64,000 nucleotides of DNA from Glutinoglossum americanum (Eukaryota; Ascomycota; Geoglossomycetes; Geoglossales; Geoglossaceae), in the NCBI GenBank assembly GCA_020080175.1, contig JAGHQL010000022.1, positions 62,001-126,000 of the forward strand, given 5' to 3'. The notes below the pieces were generated by a model that was not told where the DNA came from, did no database searches, and saw only the letters and a program-made list of their open reading frames with translations. This document shows, in pieces, positions 25,509 through 37,101 of this stretch. Every line of letters begins with the position of its first letter. The stretch's first letter is position 1. The position numbers and the translations under genes are program-made.

Positions 25509-26971
25509 TTATGGCCACCAATTCATGCGTTTATAGCTCTCGATCATCTTCTCTATCTCCGCCTTCGTCAACTCCGGCACCTCATACCGAAAGCCGGTGA
25601 CGCTCTCAAACCTCAACCCATCTAGAGCTAGATCCATATCTTTCAGCAGCTCCTTCTCCATGAACGGGCTTAAAGGACCTGGTCGTTGAATATTGGCAGA
25701 GGCTAACAGATCAGCCCACGGTCCAAGAAGCTCGTCGTTGACGTCATCGACCACGTGGTCGAGATTTAATCGCGCGAAAGTAGATAGGAGCTGGCCTAGG
25801 AAGCTGGTAGGAATGCTAAAGATCTCGCTGATGATCTTCTCGACCGTTCCTTGGGCTAACAGTAAAATCAGTCTTCATATCATAATAAAATAACCTCCCA
25901 GCATAAGGAAATCCTACACGTATTGCCGTGGTCAACGACATTAAATAGCGGAACATTCCCCCATGATATGTCCCAGCCAGTTTTCCCCTGACTAAACCAT
26001 TCTGCAGTCCGCCACAGTGCTCTAGCCACATCGTGAACGTGCACGGTGTTGATCTTGAGGTCCTTCGTATACATAAACTTCATTTCCTTTTCCAGGTGCT
26101 GGTATGTGCGTGCCATTGCCATTGCGGTTGCAATATACTTGGATGAGTACTCGCCATAGACATGGGCCAGCCGTACGACCGCGAGGTTCAGACTAAGACT
26201 CACTAGTTAGCTTGGTGTATATCAGGCACTCTTCCAGCACAAAACTTAAACATACCCTTCAATCTTCGCCAGTTCCTCTTCAGCCATGAGCTTATACTTA
26301 GCCATCTTCATCCATGGTTTCGTCTTATCCGTCTCTCTCCTTGGCACGGGGTCAGGCTTGTAGACCATTCCCATGCTTACCTCAACGAATACCTTTACTC
26401 CTCGCTTTGCAGCCTCCTTACCTGCGATCATGGACAGCTGTAACGAGCGCAACTTGTACACTTCATCATCCTGCGAGTACCTTGTTTCCCCACCGCAATT
26501 AAAGACATAGTCCCATGACTTGCCATCTACTCGATCGAATACACGCGCGATGCTCTCTATTCAATCTAGCGTGAGCTCATGGTATGTCATTTGAGATTAT
26601 AGAAAAGATGTCACCAACGCTCTCTCGAAGCATCTGCCTGCATAAACTTATCCTGCGAGCATGGCTCATCAAATTCTGGTGCCAGCCATGCTAGCTGTGG
26701 TAGCACCTTGTCGACAAGGCGAACCTCAGATGCAAGCTTGTTATTGTGCAAGTGTAGGGCTAAAAAACGGCCGATGTAACCTGGGTAACGAGTTCGCACC
26801 GGTTAGAGCAATCATATCACTGATGCACCATAATGGCAATGAGGAAACCAATAAGAAATGTCCGATAGACGAACCTAAGCCTCCTATTATCAAGACTGAG
26901 GGCTTGCGTTGAGCGTCAACAATATCTTCAGGCGCAACGGTGGGGACAATTTGCCCCACCACATCCGCCAT
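25509..26971 (-). CDS. NAD-dependent epimerase/dehydratase-like (extended SDR) protein
   Basis: Rossmann-fold protein. It starts MADVVGQIVPTVAPEDIVDA and continues KPSVLIIGGLG. A GTTCGT-type intron (donor 26869-26874) follows, then YIGRFLALHLHNNKLASEVR, so the glycine motif GGLGYIG is split by the intron. Further exons carry FNCGGETRYSQDD, RGVKVFVEVSMGMVYKPD, KPWMKMAKYKLMAEEELAKI, VVRLAHVYGEYSSKYI and INTVHVHDVARALW. The C-terminal region runs from FSIPTSFLGQLLS to IEKMIESYKRMNWWP. The Tyr in AKYKLMAEE sits where YxxxK is expected, but the position of the Lys is Ala. Either the true Lys lies elsewhere or catalysis is changed. Substrate unknown. About five introns. Confidence 0.85.
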
Positions 26972-28227
26972 GACTTTTCCTCTTCGCCCCTCTCAGCGAA
27001 TTAGCGTCGCGAGCCTTCGAGACGAACGTTCAGCGGAACAGCTTGTAGTTTGGTTGCCGAAAAAGATAAGTTGTGGAATGAAGTGTTGGTTGACTAGTCC
27101 TAACTCTTATACCGATAGTAGAAAGAGAAGCAACGCGGAAAAAGCCATCAGCCCACCAACATCTCCAGAAATCCCTGGTTCGAATTCCAGAACGGATAGG
27201 GGGTTGGTTGCGCTGTAGGGGTTGGTTATTAGTTACTATACACTAGCTACATATCGACTTACACACACATTATGCACAATGCAGGCGCGTCTGGCGTTTG
27301 GCGTCTTGCGTGCAGCGAAGGTTTAGAATAATCGATATATCCTGGGATAGTGGGAAACTCGTGAGACTGGGCTGATCCATAATCTCACTCAATCACACAT
27401 TCCTGCTCTAGGCTATTTACCAACCTGTAGGGCAGGGTCAACTACAATGAGCATGAAGAGGTTCGGCCTCTGCTAAGAAATCGGCGCCGAAAACACTAGC
27501 AAGTGGCTAACATGGCATTTCCTTTTTTATTGCCGGCACGTACTAATTTTAAAGTTGACAAGATATTGGATTTTGCGCCACAATTTTTCCGTGCAATATT
27601 TGCTCACCGTGTTTGGTTATGCACCACGAAGTCATTTCAAGCGCCATCCCTAATTGATCATGGCTTCCATTGAAGCAATCAATCCATCGTCAGACCCAAA
27701 GTGGACGCGACCATCCGCTTGCAAATTCACAAATGTTTTGATGCTAGAAACATATAGATCTACGCAATTGCTGCCTGCAAACAGAACAACTATCAACATC
27801 GGGTCTAGTCGTATTAGGGTTTTGTTGATGCAGTGACCACTTCATAAAAGCCATTCAATGCGGAAATAAAAGCAGGCCAACCCCTCGCATCAATCATACA
27901 CCCCAGTCACCAACTCGCCATTCGCCCTCACTCACCTAATGCAGACTCGTCAATTCAAAACCAGCACCACCTACCCTAGCGTAGGAGCAATGGGATTCTA
28001 ATGAACGGACTTCGTCACGTCTCTCAACATACGAAGCCCCCCTTAAGGAAAGCAGAAACATTCTTTCGCCTCGTAAATGCCGCTGCAAGGAAAACCGTGT
28101 GCATGATAAAAGCATCAGAGAATGCACCAAGTAATTAAGAGACGATAGGCATGTATCTAGTGAAAAACAGCAAACAATAGCAGGAGGCTATTGGGCCAAG
28201 TGTTCGCTTTATTCTGACGGGTCCGCA
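26972..28227. other. 1.25-kb intergenic region, no gene seen
   Basis: It lies upstream of the SDR gene (promoter side) and downstream of TOP1. Short ORFs (26940-27218, 27654-27836, 27936-28130 minus) lack motifs and splice partners. A ggttcgaattcc element near 27178 resembles a tRNA B box but has no A box or acceptor stem. Confidence 0.5.
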
Positions 28228-31200
28228 CTAGAACTCCCAATCCTCACCCACAGATTTCATGGCCCAAGCAAATTTCTCACGTAAGTTTTTGGAGAAAAAT
28301 TTGTCAATCGGGACGCCAAATTTCTTGGAGTAGACGACGGTGAGCCGAGGATCGATATAATTCTGAAGTGGTGGTCAGTAACGCCTAGAGAAGGTCTAAT
28401 CTGTTAAGTGACATACGGTCTTGCTAGTTCCTAGTGCTACCTCTTTGTTGCTTTCTTTGTCCTCCGCCTGTACGAGCAGTGTCTCAATCCTCTGATCCAG
28501 CTTCGAGATGTTGTCTTCCATCTTCTCAATCGTGGCTCCCCTGACTTCAGACTTAATTTTCTTTGTTTTATTTTCTGCTTCGAATTTCTCCTCTAATTCG
28601 GTAGCAGATTGAAGGCGTTCCTCAAACTCCTTCGCCTTCATTTCTGGCTGGCCATCCGCGATCAGCTTCTCGTTCTCCTTCTGAAATTTTTTCTCGATTT
28701 TTTGGCGCATCTCTTGGACGAGAAAAGCTTGGTGTTCCTCAATCCATTCTTGGGTGAGATCTTCATCGAGGGCAAAATATCCCTCAGGTTTCTTTTTCTT
28801 GATCTTGGGGTCAATATTAACCATCATCTGTTTGATCCGCCACTTTTGATACTTGAGGCCTTTGATCTGTAGTCCGCTGACGTTAGATTGAAGTGCTAGG
28901 GACAGCGGGAGCTAACACTCACCTTATCAGTCATCTTCTCCATCTGGCCAGCATGCGCAGCCCCGACGGTGCGCTTGTGATTGCAGAGAATAGCTACTCT
29001 TCTGTTCGCATCGTTGTATGCCTTAATCATCTCAGGTACTGAGCCCTTAACGGTGAGCTCTCTCAAAATATTTGCCATTGTATAAGAGGCATTGTATGTA
29101 CGGAAGACCTTAGCACTGAGGCCAGGCATATAGCTGCCTAAATGCTTGTTTAACTGGACCGTCTGCAGGCAAATTAGCGCTTCGGACAGGAAGACGTCAT
29201 TGGGTTATAGACTTACAGTCAACCGATCGAAGATTTCGTCTCCCTCCCTCTTGGGAGGCTTCTTGAAGATCTTCAAGTTCTTGAACACCTGAGGATCCAC
29301 CACAAATTCATCATAAAACCGGATACTGTCCTTCCCAAGAAAATCGAAAACAACCGTGCTCGGCGGCTTAAGTGTCACATGCTCAAACTTCAGCGAACAA
29401 CAACCGACTGTGTCAGCTTCATCATCTCCCTTTTCATTCCCGGCACGGAGCGCAAATCGATCGATCAGATAGACGGCAGTGGCACGCTGACGATCAGCCA
29501 TCAATTCTGCTTTTAAGTCTCGCTGATAATCTTGGCGGATGCGATCGATGTGTTTCTAGTGGGGAGTCAATACATGGAGATCAGGAACGGCAACTGGCTG
29601 AGCCTACCTTCAACTCCCTAGATTTCTCAAACTTCTTAAAGTCGCTCATACCCTTGATGCTACTATTTGCAGCCAGCATAACGTACTTGTATTGCTTGTT
29701 GACATTCTCCTGCCACATAGCTAACCAAGTAGCTGTGTCATCGTGCTTAATTTCTTTCCACCGATGACCGGGAGGCGGTATAGGAACTGTGGCGTCCTTG
29801 TGAATGTTGATAGTGATTTGTTCAGGGAGGACCCTCTTTTTCACCTTGCCTGTCTTTGGGTGCTCTCCTCTGCCACGAAAAAGTCCAGGAGGCTCAATGC
29901 GGAAGTTACCCACCTTTTCTTTACGACCATCCCAGAGACAGTACAGATAAGGAGCTTCGGCGACATCCTTTTCCGCCTTGAGTGCCTTCTTCTCAGCCGC
30001 AGGTAGAGCTTTCTTCTCTGCCCGCTTAGCTTCGTAGTAATCAAAGATCGCAGTGAAATCACACTTCTTGAATTCCTTGACGTGAATTTTTTTCCCGTTT
30101 TTATCTTTCGCACCTCCGGTTTCAGCCAGAATAGCCAGAAAATCCGCGAAAAAGTTTGCAACGAATCTTGGGTTTTCAACGTTATGAGTTGAGTTGAGCA
30201 TGGCTCCAAAAAAACCAGCAACCTCTTCAGCATCAGGATGAAGAGTTACAGGGATTCCGTCATATCGCATCTTGACGTTTCCAGGTAACAACTCATATGG
30301 CGGAGGGAAAACAACACCCGCGTGCTCGAGAGTTGTCCACTTCTTTGTCCCATCACCCAAGGCCTGGTCCTCCCACCACTTGTATTCTTCCTCCTCGTCT
30401 TGCTCGGCGTCCGTATCAGCGGGAGTTTCTTCCTTCTTTATGCTTTTGCCCTTGCTTGATTTTTTGGTTCCAGTTTCAGGGTCTGCTTTCACCTTTGCTA
30501 TCGACTTCTTAGCTAGCACCTTTCGCGAGAGTGGTGCGTCGTCGTCAGACTCTGGCTCGACCTTTTTAACGCCATTCGCTTGCTTCTTCCTAGGAGCTGA
30601 ATTCTTGACCCCACTAGGCTTGTCCTTTGGCTTCACAACTGGTTTGTCATTGCTGTTGGCTTCCTTTGTAGCAGGTTTCCTCACAGAAGAGCCACTTTGC
30701 TTCTCTATCTTGCGGATTTGCTTGGCATCTTTCTCGGCCTTCTCCACCTTTGCTTTCTGCTGCGCTAATTTGGCGCCAAGGGGAACATCAGAATCATCAG
30801 ATTCGGCAACATTAGTTTCACTAAACTTTTGAGGCTTCTTGAGGACGGTAGTGGGCGATTTCTTTGGTTGTGATCTCTTAGACACGAGAGGTTCATTATC
30901 CGAGTCGGATTCGACCTTAGGTTTCGCAGCCTTTCCGGTTCCTGTACGACGGCGTTTGACCTGCACGCGTCGTTGGTCAGCCAAGATGTAAGGGAGTCTT
31001 TGGGCCGGGAAGCAATCTACTTACTAATGGCTCATCCTCCTCGTCTTCACTGCTTTCCTCTTTATAGCCTTTGTTGTTTTCAGCACTCTTTCGAGCTTTA
31101 CGCTTCCCTAAGCCATTACCACTCGGCTTTATTCCATTTATTTCTCGTCTGTCGATCTCCATCTCCTCAGCGGGACCGTTACGAATAGATAATCCCGTCT

Positions 31201-31585
31201 GAGCTGGATGGACGTTCGTTTGATCCATCTCTTCGTTTAGGCTCTTAGGTATCTTGCCTCGAGACACTGGCTGCTTCACTAAATCGAGCAATAAAAGTCA
31301 GCCGAACCAAATGCATAAGTTGGCCTTAAAGGTAAAAGCAGAATTCGGTAAAAAGGTGAGGTGAGGCGAGGCGAAACCAATAACATAGGGTAGATGGTAG
31401 ACAACGCAATGATATAATGAGAATTTTATCGTGTGAAAGTGGAACTACTTGTTGAGAAGTCACGAGCGCATGAAAATGTAGAGAGCTACAAAAATACCCT
31501 CTCCAGGAAGTGGCTTACCTCTTGCTCGGTATCCATTGGCTTTGCCACTATTCACCAAAGGAATGTCATCCTCGGAAGAACTCAT
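28228..31585 (-). CDS. TOP1: DNA topoisomerase I (type IB)
   Basis: Nuclear enzyme that relaxes supercoils through a 3'-phosphotyrosyl intermediate. It starts [20 protein letters not shown]. The N-terminal 300 or so residues are highly charged ([13 protein letters not shown], acidic [12 protein letters not shown], many Lys-rich blocks), as is usual for the linker to the core. The core begins [20 protein letters not shown] and continues [65 protein letters not shown] and [20 protein letters not shown]. Later exons give [24 protein letters not shown] and [12 protein letters not shown]. The catalytic Tyr is in ALGTSKT-NYIDPR, split by an intron just before Asn. The product ends [12 protein letters not shown]. 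About six introns. Long antisense frames over the Lys-rich part are shadows. Confidence 0.96.
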
Positions 31586-32129
31586 ATCTGTAGTGGCGCA
31601 GGTTGTGTTGCTGCCGGCGGGTAGAAGAACCGACTTTGGTATCGCATACGTGGATTGAAGTGAAGTCGATACTTGGTAGTTTCAGACCGGCTGACGCGAA
31701 AAATTAAGAGCGAGGGAGCGAAGTGAAGTTCTAATTAGTAACAAGTGAATAAATAAAGCAACTAAGAACGCCCCGATGAGACTCAGCTATCGAAAGCCCA
31801 TCAGGCGGCACCCTCAATAGTAGTTTCGGTGTTGTTGGTGAGCGCTGAGTTGTCGACGGCCAAATAAAAGGGACAGGAGAAAGACTTAGAAAATTCAGGG
31901 CGAGGTTCGCGCACTTTAAATGGGCGACATCGTGGCGGTACACAGATGCCAAAGAGCCGCCATGCCCGATTTAGCGGCGCTTTCGCATAGTCCATTTTAC
32001 TTTACCGACGACGACTGTCCGTTGCCCACCAACTTCCATCCTCCAACCATCTAATTGATCGACCGTTTGCTGTTGTTCGGTCGACTGAGCAACACCAATT
32101 CATATACACTCTGTCAGTCTCTCATCTAC
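31586..32129. promoter_or_regulatory. divergent promoter region TOP1/ATP3
   Basis: A 544-bp head-to-head region between topoisomerase I and the ATP synthase gamma subunit. ORFs inside (31731-31995 minus) overlap in two frames and show no motif. No specific site was recognised. Confidence 0.55.
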
Positions 32130-33386
32130 ATGTCTTCTGCGGTGCTTTCGAGAGCTGCACGCCCGGCTCTTAGAGCTGGGCCTGCCGCCTCGATTCGGTA
32201 AGTTTCAATTCCCGTCATCCCATCCTACCATTTTATAGAGCACTATGGCTCTTTAGCTCGTTCAACTCCGATCCCCCTACTCTCTCGATCACTATTGACT
32301 CGTTAAATTAGTCCTATTGTTCCCAGTGCCGCCACATTCGCTACTCTTCGTGAGATCGAGGGCCGCCTCAAGTCGATCCGGAACATCGAAAAAATCACTA
32401 AGACAATGAAGATCGTCGCATCCACAAAGCTTAATAGGGCTCAAAGGGCTATGACCGAATCTCGTAGTTACGGAAAAACTTCGAATACAGTCTTCGATAA
32501 TGCCGAGACAAAGGCTTTGGATGGCGAGGGGAAGAAAACACTGCTCATCGTGGCGAGCTCTGACAAGGGGCTTTGCGGGGGCATCCACTCGGGTCTTTCA
32601 AAGGCAGTCCGTAGGAAACTAGTGGAAAACCCGGACACTCAGATCGTGTGCATTGGAGAAAAGTGTAAAGCGCAGCTCGGCAGATCCAGTGGAAAGAGCA
32701 TTGTTCTAAGCTTTGCAAACATTGGGAAGGATATTCCCACGTTTGCAGAGGCACAGGCTATTGCCGATCAGATTGCGCAGCTCCCCAACAGCTACGAGAA
32801 CATGGAGATTATCTACAACTCGTTTATCAGCGCCGTCAGCTACGAACCAAGGAGCATTGAGGCATTTTCAGAAGAGGCCATTGCTAACTCTCGTAAGTAG
32901 CCATAATTTGGGGGGGAGCAACTACGAATTTGCTCTCTCAGAACCTTTCGTTTTTGAGTGACGGCTTACATGTCAAAGCCAACTTCGCCGCCTTTGAGAT
33001 CGATGATGAAGTTCTCTCTAACCTACGAGAGTATGCCCTCGCGAATAGCTTATACTGGGTAAGAACCAACCAATGGCCCGATGTACCCTTTAGCCCCCGC
33101 TGATAGCTCCTTTATAGGCACTCGCAGAAGGCCATGCATGCGAACAATCTGCTCGCCGTAATGCTATGGATGTGAGTACCCTACCTCTAGCGCCTGGTAG
33201 AAGAAAAGGCTCCGTATAATCTCTCGCGCATATCCCAAATACTGACGTTTCTCGATAAAGAACGCATCAAAGAACGCCGGCGACATGATCAACAAGTTCC
33301 AAATTCTTTTCAACCGGACCCGCCAAGCTGTCATCACGGGTGAACTGGTTGAGATTATCACTGGTGCCGCCGCTAGTGAAGCATAG
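32130..33386 (+). CDS. ATP3: ATP synthase F1 gamma subunit, mitochondrial
   Basis: Rotor shaft of the mitochondrial F1 ATPase. The first exon, [20 protein letters not shown], is an Arg/Ala presequence. After a 32199-32310 intron comes [20 protein letters not shown] with [20 protein letters not shown], the hallmark N-terminal coiled coil. Then follow [20 protein letters not shown] and [15 protein letters not shown]. Later exons are [20 protein letters not shown] with [20 protein letters not shown], then [20 protein letters not shown] and [20 protein letters not shown], ending ASEA. Length is close to 300 residues. Five exons are supported, with introns near 32898, 33060 and 33172. A complete, ordinary member. 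Confidence 0.96.
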
Positions 33387-33731
33387 ATAGGACTATTATC
33401 AGTGGAAGTGCTTCGAGATTACCGAGAAAACCCCGCCGCAGACGAGAATCTTCTGGCTTCAAGGGCCAGCTTGTATTTAAAGGCCTTGTATCAAAATTTC
33501 CTTTCAACCCCCAAGTTAGAATTCTAGCCAAATACATTCTAAGCCGCTAGCTAGAATGGGATCTAGCTTGCCTCACGAAGTCAGTAGACATCTGGTTAGA
33601 ACGATAACAGAAGAACTGTAGCTTATCTTTCCTACCTACCTGGATCAATCGAAGTCCATTGCCATGCCGTTTCACACATTACTATCACGGAATATTGAGT
33701 TTTGCAAAGATAGAGCGGTCCTATATAAATA
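33387..33731. other. convergent intergenic region
   Basis: About 345 bp of 3' flank between ATP3 and the Siw14/Oca-like gene. No feature was recognised. Confidence 0.5.
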
Positions 33732-34457
33732 TTAAACCCTAACCCATGCTGGCGCCCACTCTGGATCAACTACCAGTCCAGGATCAAAAAGCTCAATAAA
33801 TTCCAGATCGGCTTCCCCCTTTCCACCCGCGAAACGTCCGTATTCTGCATGAATGGCAGACAGACTCCAGCGCTGCAAAAGCTTCCGCATACAGCCCACC
33901 AACACGCCGACACGATGTTTTCCTTTGTTAGAATGCACGAGGACCGGGTGATTGCGTTTGTCTGCAAGTGGGTGTTAGTGCCAGTAGACCCCCGGCTAGC
34001 GGAGAAGGCAGCAAACCGAGAAGAATTTTAAGGGCGGCGGTTACTGCGACAGGGTTATTATCCAGATAGGGCTCGCGGACATTGGCAATGCGTTGGTGAA
34101 AAATACGGATATTATTGCGTTCACACCATTGGATATTCTCCTCAGCGTATTCTTGATCCGCAAGATACCTAAGGGCTTTTTTCAGCACAAAAGAAAAGTA
34201 CGGATAAAGAATGCCCGCGCGCACGTACACGATCGTCCGGAGCTTTAGCTTCTCGAGCATGGGAAAGTTGATCTCGAGCGGATGTCCAGATCTTTAGCTT
34301 TGTAAGCTGTGAGATTCCCGAAACGACGGCCGATTTGAAACAAGTACCTATAGACGCCCGGTACCACCATTGCAAACCCAAGTGGCGGAACAAGCGGCAT
34401 GGTGAGTAGAGGGAGTTCTTCATCATCTTCTTGGTTTTGTGAGGTGTGGTTGTCCAT
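33732..34457 (-). CDS. Siw14/Oca-family atypical phosphatase-like protein, catalytic Cys replaced by Ser
   Basis: Member of the plant/fungal atypical dual-specificity phosphatase family (yeast Siw14 and Oca proteins, linked to inositol pyrophosphate metabolism). It starts MDNHTSQNQEDDEELPLL and continues VPPLGFAMVVPGVYR. Across introns come SGHPLEINFPMLEKLKLRTI, LADQEYAEENIQWCERNNIR, IFHQRIANVREPY and VAVTAALKILL. The active-site loop reads HPVLVHSNKGKHRVGVLVG at about 33900-33940, where active members have HCNKG. Position C of CX5R is Ser (codon 33930-33932), so normal cysteine-phosphate chemistry is not expected. The C-terminus carries FAGGKGEADLEFIELFDPG. By family knowledge Oca2 and Oca4 are described as phosphatase-like, so an Oca2-like role is a reasonable guess. 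Confidence 0.88.
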
Positions 34458-35176
34458 GGCCTTTCTGGCTCATTTCTAGAGCTAAACCGCGTGTTTTCCA
34501 AATGCGAATGGACTGTGACCTTGAGTTTTGGGTTGAAATAATTTATAGTTATGGTTAGGGTGGGTTCGCTCCAACTGCGTGGGGCTTTTTTCTCGAAGCA
34601 CAATCACTTGACTCAACCTAAGACATAACATGTACGGAGTACATAAAACCCAAACGGAAGTCATATTCAGGGGGAAAGGGCTAACTTATTAGGTTCCATA
34701 GAACCACTTCCCTACAGCTAATGGGAAATGTTGATTTTAGACCTGCTGCCGAAGAATCTTCCCCCCATCTTCATGGTTTTGATAAATCAAGGTCGAAATT
34801 AGATCCTCGAATTACTGTTGATGCTATACCCGTGCATTGTGAGAAACAAATATAGCCATGTTTGACAAAATTAGTCTTTAGATCGGCGGGGTTGCATGTT
34901 CAAGGCATTATGCTGCAAGTCTTCATGCAACATCTAGCTTACAGACTGTATCCGGCTATGTTTCGTTTGAACATTGCTTCACACCCCGTCCCTAAGGGAA
35001 ATAAATTACAGAATAAAATGTCGATACCGACAAATGGGTAAATCCGGTAAAAACACCTTCACGCCCTTCCTCCACGATCTTCACTATGCCATGAGCCGGC
35101 CTGCCATATCCTACCGTAGTCGGTGACTGCAGCGGACGAAACACCAGTGTCAACCATTCGGGGAGAGATATAAAGT
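34458..35176. other. intergenic region upstream of the Siw14/Oca-like gene
   Basis: About 720 bp. It holds the promoter of the minus-strand gene starting at 34457 and the 3' flank of the BAH-PHD gene. Nothing further was recognised. Confidence 0.5.
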
Positions 35177-36436
35177 CTACTGAACCTTCTCATGACAAAC
35201 TAGGCACACTATATCCTCCTTCCATGTTTTTGGATGCTTCTCTTTCCCTTCTTCATCATCACCAGAGGTATCTTCTCCCTTACTCTCTTCCTTGTTCTCG
35301 CCGCCATCCTCCCGTAAGTCTGTAATGACAGCTGTTGCGATTTTGTCCTTGTTTTTGATCTTAGCTTGGAACATCCCCTCCCATGGTTCTTTTGTGCCAT
35401 TTGCCCCGGACGAACCCTTCACATTTGGTGGGGATGTGGCCTCGGTCACTGGTTCCTTCAACACAAGCCGCCGATATGTCTTGCGGAGAACGTCTTCTAT
35501 GATGCATTCCTCATGAAGCCACTTCTTGCAATCAGGGTTGTTGCAACCAATCATGAGATTGTCCGGGTTGTGGGACCTCTTGCAGATGCAATGTTCGCGG
35601 ACTTTCTATATCGGCCTAACGTATCAGTAATGCCCAGTCACCTTCAACAAATTATCACATCTGAACGAGATGACTAACAGAAAGCTGACGTAAAAGCATG
35701 TGGTATTTCTGCCTCCAAAAGAAACCAGAGACTTCTTCCTCCTCGTCATTTTCCTGCCAGTGTTGGACGTGTGCTCTGCCCGTCACTGTCATTGCGTCGA
35801 TAACTTCCATATGGTTGCTTGCCACCAGTTCGTTCTTCCCATGATAGTAACTTCTGCCATTCGGGAGCTCGTCTGGCCAGTAGTACCAGACAACTCGGAC
35901 ATAGACGTGCTGAGCATCCAATGCACGGATCTCAAGGACCTTCGCCACCCAAAAATCGTGCATGTCCATATCAGATAGGTCAGTTCCTTGCGGAGCATCA
36001 GAGTGATTGACATAAACATGCTGGTTAACTCCGAATGACTCCTCGCCAACTACAAATTAAGTTAACTGAAGAGCTAAGGTGACAGGATAAGTGTTAACCT
36101 ACTCATGAAATTCTTGTATGGTTTCAAGCCCTCCCATCTTGCGACTGGCTTCACTACAATCGGTACGTCAAACCCCTCCTTTGAAAACGGATTGAGTGTA
36201 GCGGTAGGGGTTGTTGGAGTTGCCGGCCCATTAGAATTCCTCTTCTTCGTCGCTTTTTTCTTCTTAGGTTTCCCCTTCTGGCCCGGATGTAGATACTCAA
36301 TCGAGAAGGGAACGATAGCGTGGACAACTTTAGAGCTTGATAGACTGCTGCCTTCAGGAGTCCCGTTCTGCTCGTTGTCATTTTCATCGGGTTCGACATC
36401 GCCATCGTCGCGTTCGCGTTTCCGCTTTGGTCCCAT
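35177..36436 (-). CDS. BAH domain plus PHD finger chromatin protein
   Basis: Probable histone-tail reader in the nucleus. The N-terminus is a basic, acidic and Ser-rich region (MGPKRKRERDDGDVEPDEND, then KGKPKKKKATKKRNS). The BAH domain follows: GVNQHVYVNHSDAP, DFWVAKVLEIRALDAQHVYV, RVVWYYWPDELPNGRSYYHG, KNELVASNHMEVIDAMTVTG, and FFWRQKYHMLLRQL. After an intron comes a PHD finger, HCICKRSHNPDNLMIGCNNP with DCKKWLHEEC. Its last Cys pair (IVCLVCHEKVQ, the very C-terminus) lies about 100 residues further on, after a Lys- and Glu-rich insert. This BAH-PHD pairing is known in fungi, where related proteins read repressive marks. The target mark here is unknown. Confidence 0.88.
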
Positions 36437-37101
36437 TTCGTGTTGACTCCTGAGCGAATGGAGCGATGGTGGAATAGATGATCGTAGGACACTTGCCGTC
36501 AGGCGCGTCGAGAAAGGCGATTAAGTAAACCACAGCCGCCCAAGAGCAATTAACTCTGTGTGGTTTGCAATTGGAATTAGCGGCGCCTAGCAAGTCAGAG
36601 CCATATAACTCAACAGTTGAAGCGGCTGCGGTTGAAAGAGCTGTGAAATGTATCAGACGCGTTGTGAAGTGAAATGGCGGAGGTTGGTTTCGCTTAAGAC
36701 GAAGACGCAAGGGCAAACAAAAATCCTACCTTTTATGCCAAAATGTGTCTTCACATATTTTGACAAATTGATCCCACAGCATTTTGGCCATCAGGGGAAC
36801 TATCGGTATGCCCAATTGCCATGAATAGAAAAACGCTATAAAGCTATATAGTCTGGTGCGCTATATAACTTTATATCGACGTACTACGCCCACTAGGTAG
36901 AGAATGGAATAGCAAATTAATTACCAATTATTATACACGATGAATTTAGCACGGCTGAAGCGAGCTACTACTAGGGAAGCGCTCTAAAGCTTGGTGAGTT
37001 TATCGTTAAATTGGTCCAAAACCGTTGGAATCATAGCCCCGCTACCAGACGCATAGACCACCAGTTGGTACCCGGGCACCATATCGGGATACCAATTATC
37101 A
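36437..37101. other. AT-rich intergenic region with a hairpin
   Basis: Promoter region of the BAH-PHD gene and 3' flank of the CBS gene. Between 36720 and 36920 it is AT-rich and contains the inverted repeat listed separately. No coding signal was seen. Confidence 0.5.
36836..36876. repeat. near-perfect 16-bp inverted repeat (9-nt loop)
   Basis: The left arm ctataaagctatatag (36836-36851) and the right arm ctatataactttatat (36861-36876) are reverse complements at 14 of 16 positions, around the loop tctggtgcg. It could form a cruciform or RNA stem, but AT-rich DNA makes such pairs fairly often. Confidence 0.65.

Noticed and set aside
27160-27200. tRNA-like B box (ggttcgaattcc)
   Set aside because: It has one base too many for the consensus, there is no matching A box upstream at the right distance, and no acceptor stem can be drawn.
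30272-30832. 186-codon plus-strand ORF inside TOP1
   Set aside because: It is the antisense image of the Lys/Ser-rich N-terminal region of topoisomerase I, with Phe/Leu/Ser-rich composition that follows from that.
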